Positions 1 to 8,653 of a stretch of DNA of 64,000 nucleotides are shown one piece after another. The position numbers and the translations under genes were made by a program. The notes beneath the pieces were generated by a model that worked only from the letters and a program-made list of their open reading frames with translations, was not told the origin of the DNA and did no database searches. How positions within the stretch are numbered: the first letter of the stretch is position 1; each line of letters opens with the position of its first letter. The DNA is taken from the NCBI GenBank assembly GCA_902630465.1, contig CACOVJ010000004.1, positions 1 to 64,000 on the forward strand, in the 5' to 3' direction. The stretch is from an uncultured Alphaproteobacteria bacterium (GTDB lineage Bacteria > Pseudomonadota > Alphaproteobacteria > HIMB59 > GCA-002718135).

Positions 1-2088
1 ACTTAAAACAAAAGCGATTTGCTTTCCTACTTCTAAACCGTGATCCATAATTTTCTTTTCATTGTATAGTTTTTCCAGTTTTACAAACATTTGATCCTTA
101 ACAGAGTTGCCACTCAATCTAAACTTTGGTTGTTCTGGTTTTATATAATCATTTTCGGTTTCATTTATTAAATCTATAGCACTATTGAGTTGTCTATCCC
201 TATTGATCACTACTTTATCTTTACCAAGAAAAAATTGGTTAGGTTTAGCTTCATTTGGTGAGCTAGAAGTAATTGCATAACCTATTAAATCAAAAACTTT
301 CATTGATGCAAAATCGGAATTGTCTTTACCTTCTGGTGTTTGAAGCCAGCGCCATAACATCTCTTTACATCCTCCACCTGCCGGAATTAAACCTACTAAA
401 GATTCAACAAGACCTAACACAACATTGGTATGTGAGACTGAATAGTCACAATGAAGTACAACTTCAAACCCTCCTCCTATAGCTAAGCCTGATGGTGCAG
501 CAATAAAGGGTTTATCTGCGTATTTAATTGTTTTACAAGTTTGTTGAAAATCGACAATAAATTTTTCAATCTTTGACCATTCATTATTTTTAGCAAAATC
601 CATTACGTAATTAAGATTTACTCCAGCAGAAAATTGCATCGCTTCATTAATAACAATTGTGCTTTTACCATTTTGAGCCGCATCTTTTAAAGCAAGCATT
701 GAATTTGTATCAAGTGCATTAGCTTTTGTAGTAAATTCAACAATTTGATAAGATCCTGCATTTTTAACATTTGCAGATGAATTACTAAAAGATTTTTCTA
801 AATTTAAAGAACGTAAGTTATCAATACTTGGATCCAAATAGCCTGGTCTTTTTTCAAAAATAAAATTATTTTTGAGATTTTTAAAATATTCTATGTCCAA
901 GTTATCTTCAATAAAACTGCTTGAGTCAATTGTTGATAGCATTTCAAAAGGACCAACAGTCCAATTAAAACCTAGTCTTAAAGCATCATCTATATCAATA
1001 TATTTAGAAGATACATCAGGTATCAAAAAAGCTGCATAGCGAATAACTTTGGTTAATATTTCTTTTGCATACTTGCCGTATATATCATCTCTACTTACTA
1101 GTTTTTTAATATCTATTTTATCTCCTAATCCTAAATTGATTTTTTTACTTTCATGATACTCACCTGTTTCCAAATTTATAGCTTCAAGAATTTTTTTTCC
1201 ATTAGCTTTATTGATTCTATAAAAGCCACCTTTTCCTTTTCTACCAGTATAACCCGTATCAATTAATTTTTTTACTAATGGAATTTCTTTTGCAACCTGA
1301 TGAAAAGGATCACTTTTAGGTAATTCTTTAATAAAACTTTTTAATACATCAGCCATTAGATCAATACCAATTAAGTCATACAATCCAAATATTCCTGTTT
1401 TAGGTATACCCATTGGTCTTCCAAATATAGCATCGGCTTCCTCAATTGAGATTTTCATTTTGAATGCTTCAGTCATAGCAACCTGCATGGCGTAAACACC
1501 AATTCTATTTCCTATAAAGCCAGGGGTATCATTACAAATTATTACCCCCTTTCCTAATTGCTCATCACAAAACGCTTTGAGTGAGTTTATTTTTTCAACA
1601 TCATTTATTGGTTCAGTAACAATTTCCAATAAGGCCATATAGCGAACAGGATTAAAAAAGTGTGTTATGCAAAAATTTTTTTTCATATCATCTGACATAT
1701 TAGCTGATAATATTTTAAGAGGTATAGTTGAAGTATTTGAGGAAATAATTGATTCAGGTTTTCTTACTGCTTGGATTTTTGAATATATTTCATGTTTTAT
1801 ATCAATTCTTTCAACAACAGCTTCAACGACCCAATCAGCCTTTTTGACTTCATCAAAATCATCATCGATATTACCAGTTGTGATTAATTGGGATTTTTCT
1901 CTCTCTACTAGTAATGGAGGTCTAGATTTAATGATTCGTTCTTTTGCGTTTTCAGTAATTTGATTTCTAGACCCTTCATTTGATGGTAAATCTAATAAAG
2001 TAACATTTATTCCAGCATTAGCAACTTGGGCTGCAATTCCACTTCCCATCGTTCCTGATCCTATTACTACTACTTTTTTGAATTTCAT
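1..2088 (-). CDS. 3-hydroxyacyl-CoA dehydrogenase / enoyl-CoA hydratase fusion (3' end outside window)
   Basis: This is a multifunctional fatty-acid beta-oxidation enzyme that hydrates enoyl-CoA and oxidises 3-hydroxyacyl-CoA with NAD. The first 696 residues are present and the reading frame stays open to the window edge, so the C-terminus is missing. The N-terminus carries a Rossmann motif, GSGTMGSGIAAQVANAG (about residues 10-26), typical of 3-hydroxyacyl-CoA dehydrogenases. Near residue 538 the motif AIGGGFE marks a crotonase (enoyl-CoA hydratase) domain. The order dehydrogenase first, hydratase last is that of the fused form common in alphaproteobacteria, not FadB/FadJ of enterobacteria. 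The ATG at 2088 directly precedes the Rossmann strand. It is divergent from argH across about 100 bases. Confidence 0.9.
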   Translation of the reverse strand, partial: MKFKKVVVIGSGTMGSGIAAQVANAGINVTLLDLPSNEGSRNQITENAKERIIKSRPPLLVEREKSQLITTGNIDDDFDEVKKADWVVEAVVERIDIKHEIYSKIQAVRKPESIISSNTSTIPLKILSANMSDDMKKNFCITHFFNPVRYMALLEIVTEPINDVEKINSLKAFCDEQLGKGVIICNDTPGFIGNRIGVYAMQVAMTEAFKMKISIEEADAIFGRPMGIPKTGIFGLYDLIGIDLMADVLKSFIKELPKSDPFHQVAKEIPLVKKLIDTGYTGRKGKGGFYRINKANGKKILEAINLETGEYHESKKINLGLGDKIDIKKLVSRDDIYGKYAKEILTKVIRYAAFLIPDVSSKYIDIDDALRLGFNWTVGPFEMLSTIDSSSFIEDNLDIEYFKNLKNNFIFEKRPGYLDPSIDNLRSLNLEKSFSNSSANVKNAGSYQIVEFTTKANALDTNSMLALKDAAQNGKSTIVINEAMQFSAGVNLNYVMDFAKNNEWSKIEKFIVDFQQTCKTIKYADKPFIAAPSGLAIGGGFEVVLHCDYSVSHTNVVLGLVESLVGLIPAGGGCKEMLWRWLQTPEGKDNSDFASMKVFDLIGYAITSSSPNEAKPNQFFLGKDKVVINRDRQLNSAIDLINETENDYIKPEQPKFRLSGNSVKDQMFVKLEKLYNEKKIMDHGLEVGKQIAFVLS

Positions 2089-2191
2089 TTTAATGTATAA
2101 AGTTGAGCTTATATAAGAAAAATTTGAAGTATGAAAATAATTTAATCATAAGGGTGGAAATTAATATAAATATCTCTTATAGGCCGAAAAA

Positions 2192-3577
2192 ATGAAAAAA
2201 AATCCTTCAAGAAATGTACACTTTTCTAAAGATCCTAGTGATCTCTTAGATGAGATAAACGCATCTATTGATGTAGATCAGCGTTTATATAAAGAGGATA
2301 TTAGTGGCTCAATAGCTCATGCTAAAATGCTTGGTAAGCAAAAAATTATCTCAAAAAAAGATTCAGATAGATTAGTAAAAGGATTAAAATCTATACAAAC
2401 TGACATAGATAAAAACAAAGTAAAGTTTTCAAGAAGTCTTGAAGATATTCATATGAATATAGAAAATCTTTTATTAAAAAAAATTGGTAAAGTTGCAGAA
2501 AAATTACATACTGCAAGATCAAGAAATGATCAAGTAGTTACAGATTTAAAATTATGGATAAAAAATAATTCAGTCGAACTTGATAAAGAATTAAAGAATT
2601 TTCAAAAAACACTTATCAAAATTTCAGAAAAAAATGTTGATACAATAATGCCTGGATACACTCATCTACAAATTGCTCAGCCTGTTACTTTAGCACACCA
2701 TTTATTAGCTTATGTTGAAATGATTGGTAGAGATCGATCACGACTTAAAGATTGTATATACCGTCTGGATGAAAATCCTTTGGGTTCAGCAGCTTTAGCA
2801 GGTACATCATATCCAATTGATAGAATGTATACAACTAAAGAACTTGGTTTTAGAGAACCAACAAGAAATGCAATGGATAGTGTCTCAGATAGAGACTTTG
2901 CAATTGAGTTTATTTTTTCTCTTTCATTAATAGGTGTGCATTTGTCACGAATGGCTGAAGAAATAATTTTATGGTCTAATCAACAATTTAATTTTATTTT
3001 TTTGCCAGATGAACTTTCAACTGGCAGTTCAATAATGCCACAAAAGAAAAATCCTGATGGTGCTGAACTTGTGAGAGCAAAAGCGAGTTTAATAATTGGC
3101 AATCTAGGAACAATATTAAATATTTTAAAAGGACTTCCTCTATCATATAGCAAAGATTTACAGGACGATAAAAACCTTATTTTTAATTCATACGATAATT
3201 TGCTATTATCTTTGAAAGTAATTAACGAAATTTTGTCTAAATCAAAATTTAATAAACTTAAAATGAAAGAGGTGGTAGAGAATTCAGATTCGACAGCTAC
3301 AGATCTTGCTAATTGGTTGGTACAAAATCTAAATTATACTTTTAGAGATGCCTATAAAACAACAGGAACGATAGTTGATTATTGCAGTAAAAAAAAGTTA
3401 AACTTAGGGCAATTAACATTAGAAGAGTTACAAAGTTTTGATAAAAAAATTAATATTAATGCAAAAAAACTACTTTCAGCAACAGATAGCGTAGTTATAA
3501 AATCAAGTTTTGGAGGCACTTCTCCTAAAAATACTAAGAAAATGATAAAATTTGTTATAAAAAAATATTTAAAATAA
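2192..3577 (+). CDS. argH: argininosuccinate lyase
   Basis: Catalyses the last step of arginine synthesis, cleaving argininosuccinate to arginine and fumarate in the cytoplasm. The 461-residue protein has the usual family length. TARSRNDQ lies at about residues 107-114, and the fumarase/aspartase superfamily signature GSSIMPQKKNPD, the flexible catalytic loop with its serine, at about 278-289. The stop codon overlaps the start of the small lipoprotein gene by one base, and lysA follows directly, so the three are probably co-transcribed. The argH-lipoprotein-lysA order is common in alphaproteobacteria. Confidence 0.97.
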   Translation: MKKNPSRNVHFSKDPSDLLDEINASIDVDQRLYKEDISGSIAHAKMLGKQKIISKKDSDRLVKGLKSIQTDIDKNKVKFSRSLEDIHMNIENLLLKKIGKVAEKLHTARSRNDQVVTDLKLWIKNNSVELDKELKNFQKTLIKISEKNVDTIMPGYTHLQIAQPVTLAHHLLAYVEMIGRDRSRLKDCIYRLDENPLGSAALAGTSYPIDRMYTTKELGFREPTRNAMDSVSDRDFAIEFIFSLSLIGVHLSRMAEEIILWSNQQFNFIFLPDELSTGSSIMPQKKNPDGAELVRAKASLIIGNLGTILNILKGLPLSYSKDLQDDKNLIFNSYDNLLLSLKVINEILSKSKFNKLKMKEVVENSDSTATDLANWLVQNLNYTFRDAYKTTGTIVDYCSKKKLNLGQLTLEELQSFDKKININAKKLLSATDSVVIKSSFGGTSPKNTKKMIKFVIKKYLK

Positions 3578-3762
3578 TGAATAGATTTTTTGCATTTGTT
3601 TTTTTAATCTTTCTTGCAGGGTGCGGTAAGGTTGGCCCCTTGAGTCTTCCAGAGGACCAAGTAGATAAATCTGTTATTACTTATCCTTGTGATGAAGCGT
3701 GTTTAGAAAGATTAGAAGAGGAGAAAAAACGTCAACAATCTGTAGTTGTAGATACTGAATAA
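3577..3762 (+). CDS. lptM: small LptM-like (YifL) lipoprotein
   Basis: A 61-residue lipoprotein. It has a short hydrophobic signal peptide ending in the lipobox LAGC (Cys at about residue 16), followed by GKVGPLSLPEDQ, which matches the conserved start of LptM/YifL proteins (C-G-x-x-G-P-L-x-x-P). In E. coli, LptM assists oxidative maturation of the LPS translocon LptDE at the outer membrane; that role here is inferred from the motif. Two further cysteines lie near residues 39 and 43. It overlaps argH by one base and abuts lysA, the usual place for this gene beside a lysine-pathway gene. The symbol is by family resemblance. Confidence 0.75.
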   Translation: MNRFFAFVFLIFLAGCGKVGPLSLPEDQVDKSVITYPCDEACLERLEEEKKRQQSVVVDTE

Positions 3763-5004
3763 ATGTTAGAAATTAAAAATAAACTTCCTTTTGTAGAGGA
3801 TACATCTTTACATGATATTATAAAAGTATGTCAAACACCATTCTATGTTTATTCCCAAAAAATGATTACACATAAAGTTGAGATGACAAAAAAGATCTTG
3901 GGTAAAAATATTTTTTTTTCTGTAAAGGCTAATTCTAATCAAGCAATTCTAAAATTAATGAATTCACTAGGTATTGGTGCTGATGTAGTTTCAGTTGGAG
4001 AGCTTAAAAGATCTTTAGATGCAGGCTTTCCACCAAATAAAATTATCTTTGAGGGTGTGGGTAAGTCAAAGGAAGATCTAATCTATGCAATACAAAAAAA
4101 TATTAGATTAATAAACACAGAATCATTAGAAGAAATTAAACTGCTTCAAAAATTAGCATTAGAAAAAAATAAGATTATAGATATTGGTGTTAGATTAAAC
4201 CCAAATATTGATGGTGGAACAATAAGTAAAATTTCAACAGGAAAGAAAACTGATAAATTTGGCATTGAGATAAATGAAATTGAAAAAATTGTTAATTTAA
4301 TTTCAAATTGTAATAACTTAAATTTGATAGGTGTAAGTTGTCATATAGGTAGCCAGATTAGTAATATTGATGCTTATAAAAATACATTTATTGAGATGAA
4401 AAAAGCTGCAGATAAGTTTATGGCATCAGGAATTAATATTAAACATGTTGATCTAGGTGGTGGGTTTCATGTTTCATACGGTAAAAATGATCCAAAATTT
4501 AGAATTGAAGATGTAAAGAGTGAATTAGACTCACAATTTAATTCCTCTAAATATGAATTATCGTTTGAGCCTGGTAGATATTTAATTGCTGAAGCAGGAA
4601 TTTTAGTAACTTCTATTATAAATACTAAAGAGAATGGAGGGGTAAATTATTTAATTGTTGATGCAGGAATGAATACTTTTGTGCGTCCTGCAATGTATAA
4701 TGCCCATCATGATATTGAGACAATAACTAAAAAAACTGATAATTCTATTCAATATACAGTTGCAGGACCAATTTGTGAGAGTACTGATATTTTTGTTAGA
4801 AATATATTGCTATCTAAACAAACTGTGGGTGATATTCTAATTATAAGAAATACTGGAGCGTATGGAAAAGTAATGTCATCAACCTATAATACTAGATCTT
4901 TACCTGCTGAGGTTCTTGTTAACAAAGAAAATTTTGCGATGATTTACATTCCAGAGAAAATTGAAAAAAATATTGAAGAAGATATTATTCCTAGTTGGTT
5001 ATAA
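3763..5004 (+). CDS. lysA: diaminopimelate decarboxylase
   Basis: PLP-dependent fold-type III decarboxylase that makes L-lysine from meso-diaminopimelate. The 413-residue protein has the PLP lysine in FSVKANSN (Lys55), HIGSQ near residue 194, a GGG phosphate-binding stretch near 230, an EPGR motif, and CESTD near residue 338, whose cysteine acts across the dimer interface. The start follows the lipoprotein stop with no gap. The other lysine-branch genes in the window, dapF (53280) and asd (45055), are far away, so the pathway is dispersed. Confidence 0.97.
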   Translation: MLEIKNKLPFVEDTSLHDIIKVCQTPFYVYSQKMITHKVEMTKKILGKNIFFSVKANSNQAILKLMNSLGIGADVVSVGELKRSLDAGFPPNKIIFEGVGKSKEDLIYAIQKNIRLINTESLEEIKLLQKLALEKNKIIDIGVRLNPNIDGGTISKISTGKKTDKFGIEINEIEKIVNLISNCNNLNLIGVSCHIGSQISNIDAYKNTFIEMKKAADKFMASGINIKHVDLGGGFHVSYGKNDPKFRIEDVKSELDSQFNSSKYELSFEPGRYLIAEAGILVTSIINTKENGGVNYLIVDAGMNTFVRPAMYNAHHDIETITKKTDNSIQYTVAGPICESTDIFVRNILLSKQTVGDILIIRNTGAYGKVMSSTYNTRSLPAEVLVNKENFAMIYIPEKIEKNIEEDIIPSWL

Positions 5005-5005
5005 A

Positions 5006-5446
5006 TCAATTAAGAATATTATAAATAATTTTTGCCAAATCAGAAATAATCAAATTTAAATTAAAAAAAAATTCTTTTATATAAAAATCAATTAATACTA
5101 AGGTATTGATTTCAAAAGATCTTGATATCCATATTCCTAAAAAAATAAATAATATTAATAACACAGCTGCAATGGAGTTTAATACGCTTGGTTTCTCTTG
5201 TCTGACTATGGTGCTTGGTAAATTCTTTACAATTTCATTTTTATGTTCGATATTTTTATTAAATTTTTCATTATCTACTGAATTCTCTTTTTTTGATGAA
5301 GGAACTGCAGAGAATACTTCTGTGTTATTTAAATCTTGGAACCATTGATGATTGCAATTTGCACATTCTACCATTCTTCCATTAGGTTTTAAATCGGCAG
5401 AATTTACTAAATATTTGAGCTTACAATTTGAGCATTCAATGAACAT
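5006..5446 (-). CDS. MJ0042-type zinc-ribbon membrane protein
   Basis: A 146-residue protein of unknown function. An N-terminal zinc ribbon has two Cys-x2-Cys knuckles (Cys5/Cys8 and Cys28/Cys31), matching the MJ0042 finger family. A polar linker of about 50 residues follows, then one membrane helix at about residues 90-108 and a hydrophobic C-terminal tail. In many alphaproteobacteria a protein of this type sits beside ftsEX, between lysA and an acyltransferase gene; here ftsE and ftsX are absent and the acyltransferase follows directly. It is convergent with lysA, with one base between stops. Confidence 0.8.
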   Translation of the reverse strand: MFIECSNCKLKYLVNSADLKPNGRMVECANCNHQWFQDLNNTEVFSAVPSSKKENSVDNEKFNKNIEHKNEIVKNLPSTIVRQEKPSVLNSIAAVLLILFIFLGIWISRSFEINTLVLIDFYIKEFFFNLNLIISDLAKIIYNILN

Positions 5447-5496
5447 AAATTATATATAGATCACTCAGGCTAGTATATAAAACAAAAATATATCTT

Positions 5497-6204
5497 ATGT
5501 TGATTTTTAAAAGTATAATTTTTTATATTTCTCTAATAATTTGGACATTATTTATGGGAATAATTTGTATACCTTTTCTCATACTCCCAAGTAAGTTCTT
5601 AAAATTTCCGACTAAAATTTGGATTAAGGTAATTTTTATTTTTTTGGAAAATATTTGCAATATAAAACATAGAATTGAGGGTATGGAAAACATGCCTGAT
5701 GAGTCAGTTTTAATTGCATCTAAACATCAATCTGCTTTTGAAACTCTTGCTTTGTACTTTTATTTAAAAGACTGTTTTTTTGTTCATAAAAAAGAACTAT
5801 TTTTAATTCCTGTATTTGGTCAGTACTTGTACAAATCAAATATGGTTTCAATAGATAGGTCTGGTGGAACGAAAACTATGCGGAAAATGTTAGAAGAAGT
5901 AAAAATAAAACTGGACAGAGGCAGTTCGATTATTATTTTTCCTGAGGGCACAAGAAAGATTCCTGGCAGTAAACCTGATTATAAAACTGGATTTATAGGT
6001 ATTTATAATCATTCAAAAAAGAAAATTCTGCCAGTTGCGTTAAACTCTGGTTTGTATTGGCCAAAACACACCTGGATATTAAAAAATGGAATTATTACGA
6101 TTAAAATCTTACCTATAATTAATGAAAACTATGATAAACAAACTGTATTAAACAAAGTTCAAGAGCAAATTGAAGTTGCTTCAGATAAACTTATTACTTC
6201 TTAG
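5497..6204 (+). CDS. plsC: 1-acyl-sn-glycerol-3-phosphate acyltransferase
   Basis: Membrane acyltransferase that adds the second acyl chain to lysophosphatidate in phospholipid synthesis. The 235-residue protein starts with a hydrophobic segment (about residues 5-30). The catalytic H-x4-D/E block appears as HQSAFE (His77 to Glu82), and FPEGTRK (about 148-154) is the glycerol-phosphate-binding block. Glu in place of Asp in the first block is, as I recall, usual in the alphaproteobacterial branch. Its 3' end overlaps the convergent tyrA by 11 bases. Confidence 0.9.
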   Translation: MLIFKSIIFYISLIIWTLFMGIICIPFLILPSKFLKFPTKIWIKVIFIFLENICNIKHRIEGMENMPDESVLIASKHQSAFETLALYFYLKDCFFVHKKELFLIPVFGQYLYKSNMVSIDRSGGTKTMRKMLEEVKIKLDRGSSIIIFPEGTRKIPGSKPDYKTGFIGIYNHSKKKILPVALNSGLYWPKHTWILKNGIITIKILPIINENYDKQTVLNKVQEQIEVASDKLITS

Positions 6205-7111
6205 TTTTTTCCGTTGGGTCAAAAGTACCAGCTTGTCCTATTTGCTCAATTATTTTTCTTATTTGTTTAGATTTAGAAAATTTATTTTCTAAAAAATTAA
6301 GGTCGTTATTTCTTATTGCTTTTTGGAAGGTTAACAAATCTTCACTAAAACGCCCTAACATTTCTAAAACAGCTTCTTTATTTTTATCATAAATGTCTCG
6401 CCACATGACTGGATCACTACCAGCAAGTCTTGTAAAATCTCTAAATCCAGCAGCTGAGTATTTAATTACCTCGTCCTTCATCTGAGTTTCAAGTTCTGTG
6501 GCAGTTCCTACAACAGAATAGGCAATTAGTTGTGGAATATGTGAAGTCATAGCTAATACTCTATCATGACGTTCTGCATCCATTATTTCAACAGTCATTC
6601 CAAAAGACTTCCAGATACTTAAAATGGATTCTATAAAGTTATCATTAGAATTTATTGGTGTTACAATACAATATCTATTATCAAATAGTTCTGCAAAACC
6701 ATATTGAGGACCACTTTTTTCTAATCCTGCAATAGGATGAGCAGGCAAAAAAGATATTTTATCATTGTCTATCTCAGATTTGAAATCATTAATAACACTA
6801 ACTTTAGTAGATCCTACATCTGTAATTAAAGTTGGTGTTTGAATAAAAGTATTAAGTTCATTAAAAATATTTTTATATGAACTAAGAGGAGTACATATAA
6901 AGATCAAATCCACTTGTTCAGAAAAATTTTGTAAATTTTCAAAAATCTCATCAACTATATTTAAATCTTTTGTAAGATTTATTATTGTTTTATCATTATC
7001 AATTGCAAAAACTTTTTCAGAAATTTTTTTTTGTTTTATAACTCTTGCGATTGAAGAACCAATCAGTCCCATTCCTATAATCAAAACAGATGTGTAAGAT
7101 TTATTATTCAT
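6194..7111 (-). CDS. tyrA: prephenate / cyclohexadienyl dehydrogenase
   Basis: NAD(P)-dependent oxidative decarboxylation of prephenate (or arogenate) towards tyrosine. The 305-residue protein has a Rossmann motif, GMGLIGSS, at residues 13-20 and the catalytic-histidine motif PAHPIAG with His125. There is no fused chorismate mutase or ACT domain. Its start overlaps the upstream chorismate mutase-aminotransferase gene by 8 bases, so the two are co-translated and together cover chorismate to tyrosine. Whether the substrate is prephenate or arogenate cannot be told from sequence. Confidence 0.93.
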   Translation of the reverse strand: MNNKSYTSVLIIGMGLIGSSIARVIKQKKISEKVFAIDNDKTIINLTKDLNIVDEIFENLQNFSEQVDLIFICTPLSSYKNIFNELNTFIQTPTLITDVGSTKVSVINDFKSEIDNDKISFLPAHPIAGLEKSGPQYGFAELFDNRYCIVTPINSNDNFIESILSIWKSFGMTVEIMDAERHDRVLAMTSHIPQLIAYSVVGTATELETQMKDEVIKYSAAGFRDFTRLAGSDPVMWRDIYDKNKEAVLEMLGRFSEDLLTFQKAIRNNDLNFLENKFSKSKQIRKIIEQIGQAGTFDPTEKTKK

Positions 7112-8453
7112 TAAAATTCTTTAAACTATTAATAGTAAGTTCCATTTCTTCTTTTGTGCCAATACTAACTCTGATGAAATTAGCCATATTATAGCTATCT
7201 AAGCGTCTTACAATTATTCCATCACTTGCTAATTGGTTAGCTATTTTATTAGCACCATCAACAGTAGTTTCAATTAAAGAAAAATTGCCCTCTGTTTCTT
7301 TTATTTTAATGTTTAATTTATTTAATTCTTTTTCAAACCAAGTTTTTATCTCAGAATTTAGTTTAACTACTTTTTCAATATATTCTTGATCTTCTAGTGC
7401 TTTTATTGCCATGAGTTGAGATATGGATGTCGTATTAAAAGGTGGTTTTATTTTATTTATAATATTAGCAACTTTTTTACTTGTATAACACCAACCAACT
7501 CTCAATGCTGCTAAGCCATAAGTTTTTGAAAAAGTTCTTGTCAGAATTAAATTGTCAAAATCTTCCGAGAGGCTAAATCCTTTGTCGTAATCTACTCTAT
7601 CTACATACTCAACGTAGGCACCATCTATAACAACAATTATATTTTTTGAAATTGTTTGCATTAATTTTACAATTTTTTCTCTTGGCAAATATGTGCCCGT
7701 AGGATTGTTCGGAGATGCTATATATATAACTTTTGTTGAATCTGTAATACTATCCATTATTGTATTAATATCTAGATTAAAATTTTGATCTTCTTTTACC
7801 TTCTTAGGTACTGCTCCAACAACTTTGCTTACAATGGAATACATTTCAAAGCCATGCGTAGCATGTAAAATTTCATCACCATCTTGACAAAAAGCTAAAG
7901 CAGCAAATAATAAAATTTCATCAGAGCCTGAGCCTAGTATAATTCTTTCTTCTTGCAATGAGTGTTTTTTTGCAATAGCGTTTCTGAGAGTTGATCCATC
8001 AATCTCAGGATATCTATGAAGATTTCTTTTCAAATTTTCATTATTGAGTACTTCAATTATTTTTGGTGACGGCCCATATGGATTTTCGTTAGATGACAAT
8101 TTTATTATTTTTTTTTCTGTGTCTAAAGTTGATTTTCCACCTTTATAAATATTTATATTCTCAATTGAACGCTTTGATTGAATATGAGAGTCAGTAATTT
8201 TTTGTAATTTCTCTGATGATTGAAATATTTCTCTCCATAATCTTACGATTGTATCTTTAGAATATAACCCTTTTGACTTAGCTAATAATCTGTCTAAAAC
8301 TTTTTGCTCTCTATCTAAATCAACAACTTTTTCTTCATTTTTATGTTTTCCAATTTGTAATACTATTTCTGATCGATTTGATAATAGCTGGAGTATCTCA
8401 TCATCAATAGAGTTGATTTTTAGTCTTAAAGCTTCAAGTTCTTCATTTTTCAT
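7104..8453 (-). CDS. chorismate mutase - HisC-type aminotransferase fusion
   Basis: A two-domain protein of 449 residues. Residues 1-85 form an all-helical AroQ-type chorismate mutase; the run LRLKINSIDDEILQLLSNR is characteristic. Residues about 100-449 are a fold-type I PLP aminotransferase of the HisC family, with SNENPYGPSP, SPNNPTGTY and the PLP lysine in TFSKTYGLAALRVG (Lys310). The next gene is tyrA, overlapping by 8 bases, so the aminotransferase probably acts on aromatic substrates (prephenate or 4-hydroxyphenylpyruvate) as well as, or instead of, histidinol phosphate. I chose the ATG at 8453, just before the mutase helix; an upstream start at 8495 would add 14 unlike residues. Confidence 0.88.
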   Translation of the reverse strand: MKNEELEALRLKINSIDDEILQLLSNRSEIVLQIGKHKNEEKVVDLDREQKVLDRLLAKSKGLYSKDTIVRLWREIFQSSEKLQKITDSHIQSKRSIENINIYKGGKSTLDTEKKIIKLSSNENPYGPSPKIIEVLNNENLKRNLHRYPEIDGSTLRNAIAKKHSLQEERIILGSGSDEILLFAALAFCQDGDEILHATHGFEMYSIVSKVVGAVPKKVKEDQNFNLDINTIMDSITDSTKVIYIASPNNPTGTYLPREKIVKLMQTISKNIIVVIDGAYVEYVDRVDYDKGFSLSEDFDNLILTRTFSKTYGLAALRVGWCYTSKKVANIINKIKPPFNTTSISQLMAIKALEDQEYIEKVVKLNSEIKTWFEKELNKLNIKIKETEGNFSLIETTVDGANKIANQLASDGIIVRRLDSYNMANFIRVSIGTKEEMELTINSLKNFNE

Positions 8454-8531
8454 AATTTGGCAGGTTCCTTTACAAATTAATAATGAATAAATCAAAATAA
8501 AGTAGAAATTTTTTTAAATTTTGGGCAAATG

Positions 8532-8559
8532 TTGACTTAAATAAATATATAAATATAAG
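8532..8559 (+). promoter_or_regulatory. sigma-70-type promoter of metX-metW-gloB
   Basis: TTGACT at 8532-8537 and TATAAG at 8554-8559 are separated by 16 bases. The predicted transcription start (about 8566) falls at the 5' edge of the SAM-II riboswitch, which independently supports the call. Confidence 0.65.
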
Positions 8560-8566
8560 CCTCATT

Positions 8567-8614
8567 ACACCGATTTGAGACAGCTTGCGGGTGGAGCAAT
8601 AATCAGCTAAAGCG
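8567..8614 (+). promoter_or_regulatory. SAM-II riboswitch upstream of metX
   Basis: The element has the SAM-II (metA motif) consensus in order. Stem P1 is CACC (8568-8571) with GGTG (8590-8593). The loop contains GATTTG and GCTTGC. The 3' tail contains GCTAAAGC (8606-8613). The H-type pseudoknot forms between GCTT (8583-8586) in the loop and AAGC (8610-8613) in the tail, as the class requires. SAM-II elements are known upstream of metA/metX genes in alphaproteobacteria and lower expression when S-adenosylmethionine is abundant. The tail ends 40 bases before the metX ATG. I see no intrinsic terminator between them, so translational control is the likelier output. Confidence 0.87.
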
Positions 8615-8653
8615 TTATATCTCCATTAAAATCTGTTTAATTGGTCACAAATT

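Noticed and set aside
1667-1963. Plus-strand open frame of 98 codons
   Set aside because: It is antisense to the NAD-binding part of the hydroxyacyl-CoA dehydrogenase gene and its product has no recognisable features.
2108-2117. Palindrome CTTATATAAG between the beta-oxidation gene and argH
   Set aside because: Only 10 bases of mostly A+T; likely by chance in this composition and not distinctive of a FadR-type site.
8454-8495. Longer N-terminus of the chorismate mutase fusion
   Set aside because: The extra 14 residues are unlike the family, and the chorismate mutase helix starts directly after the ATG at 8453.
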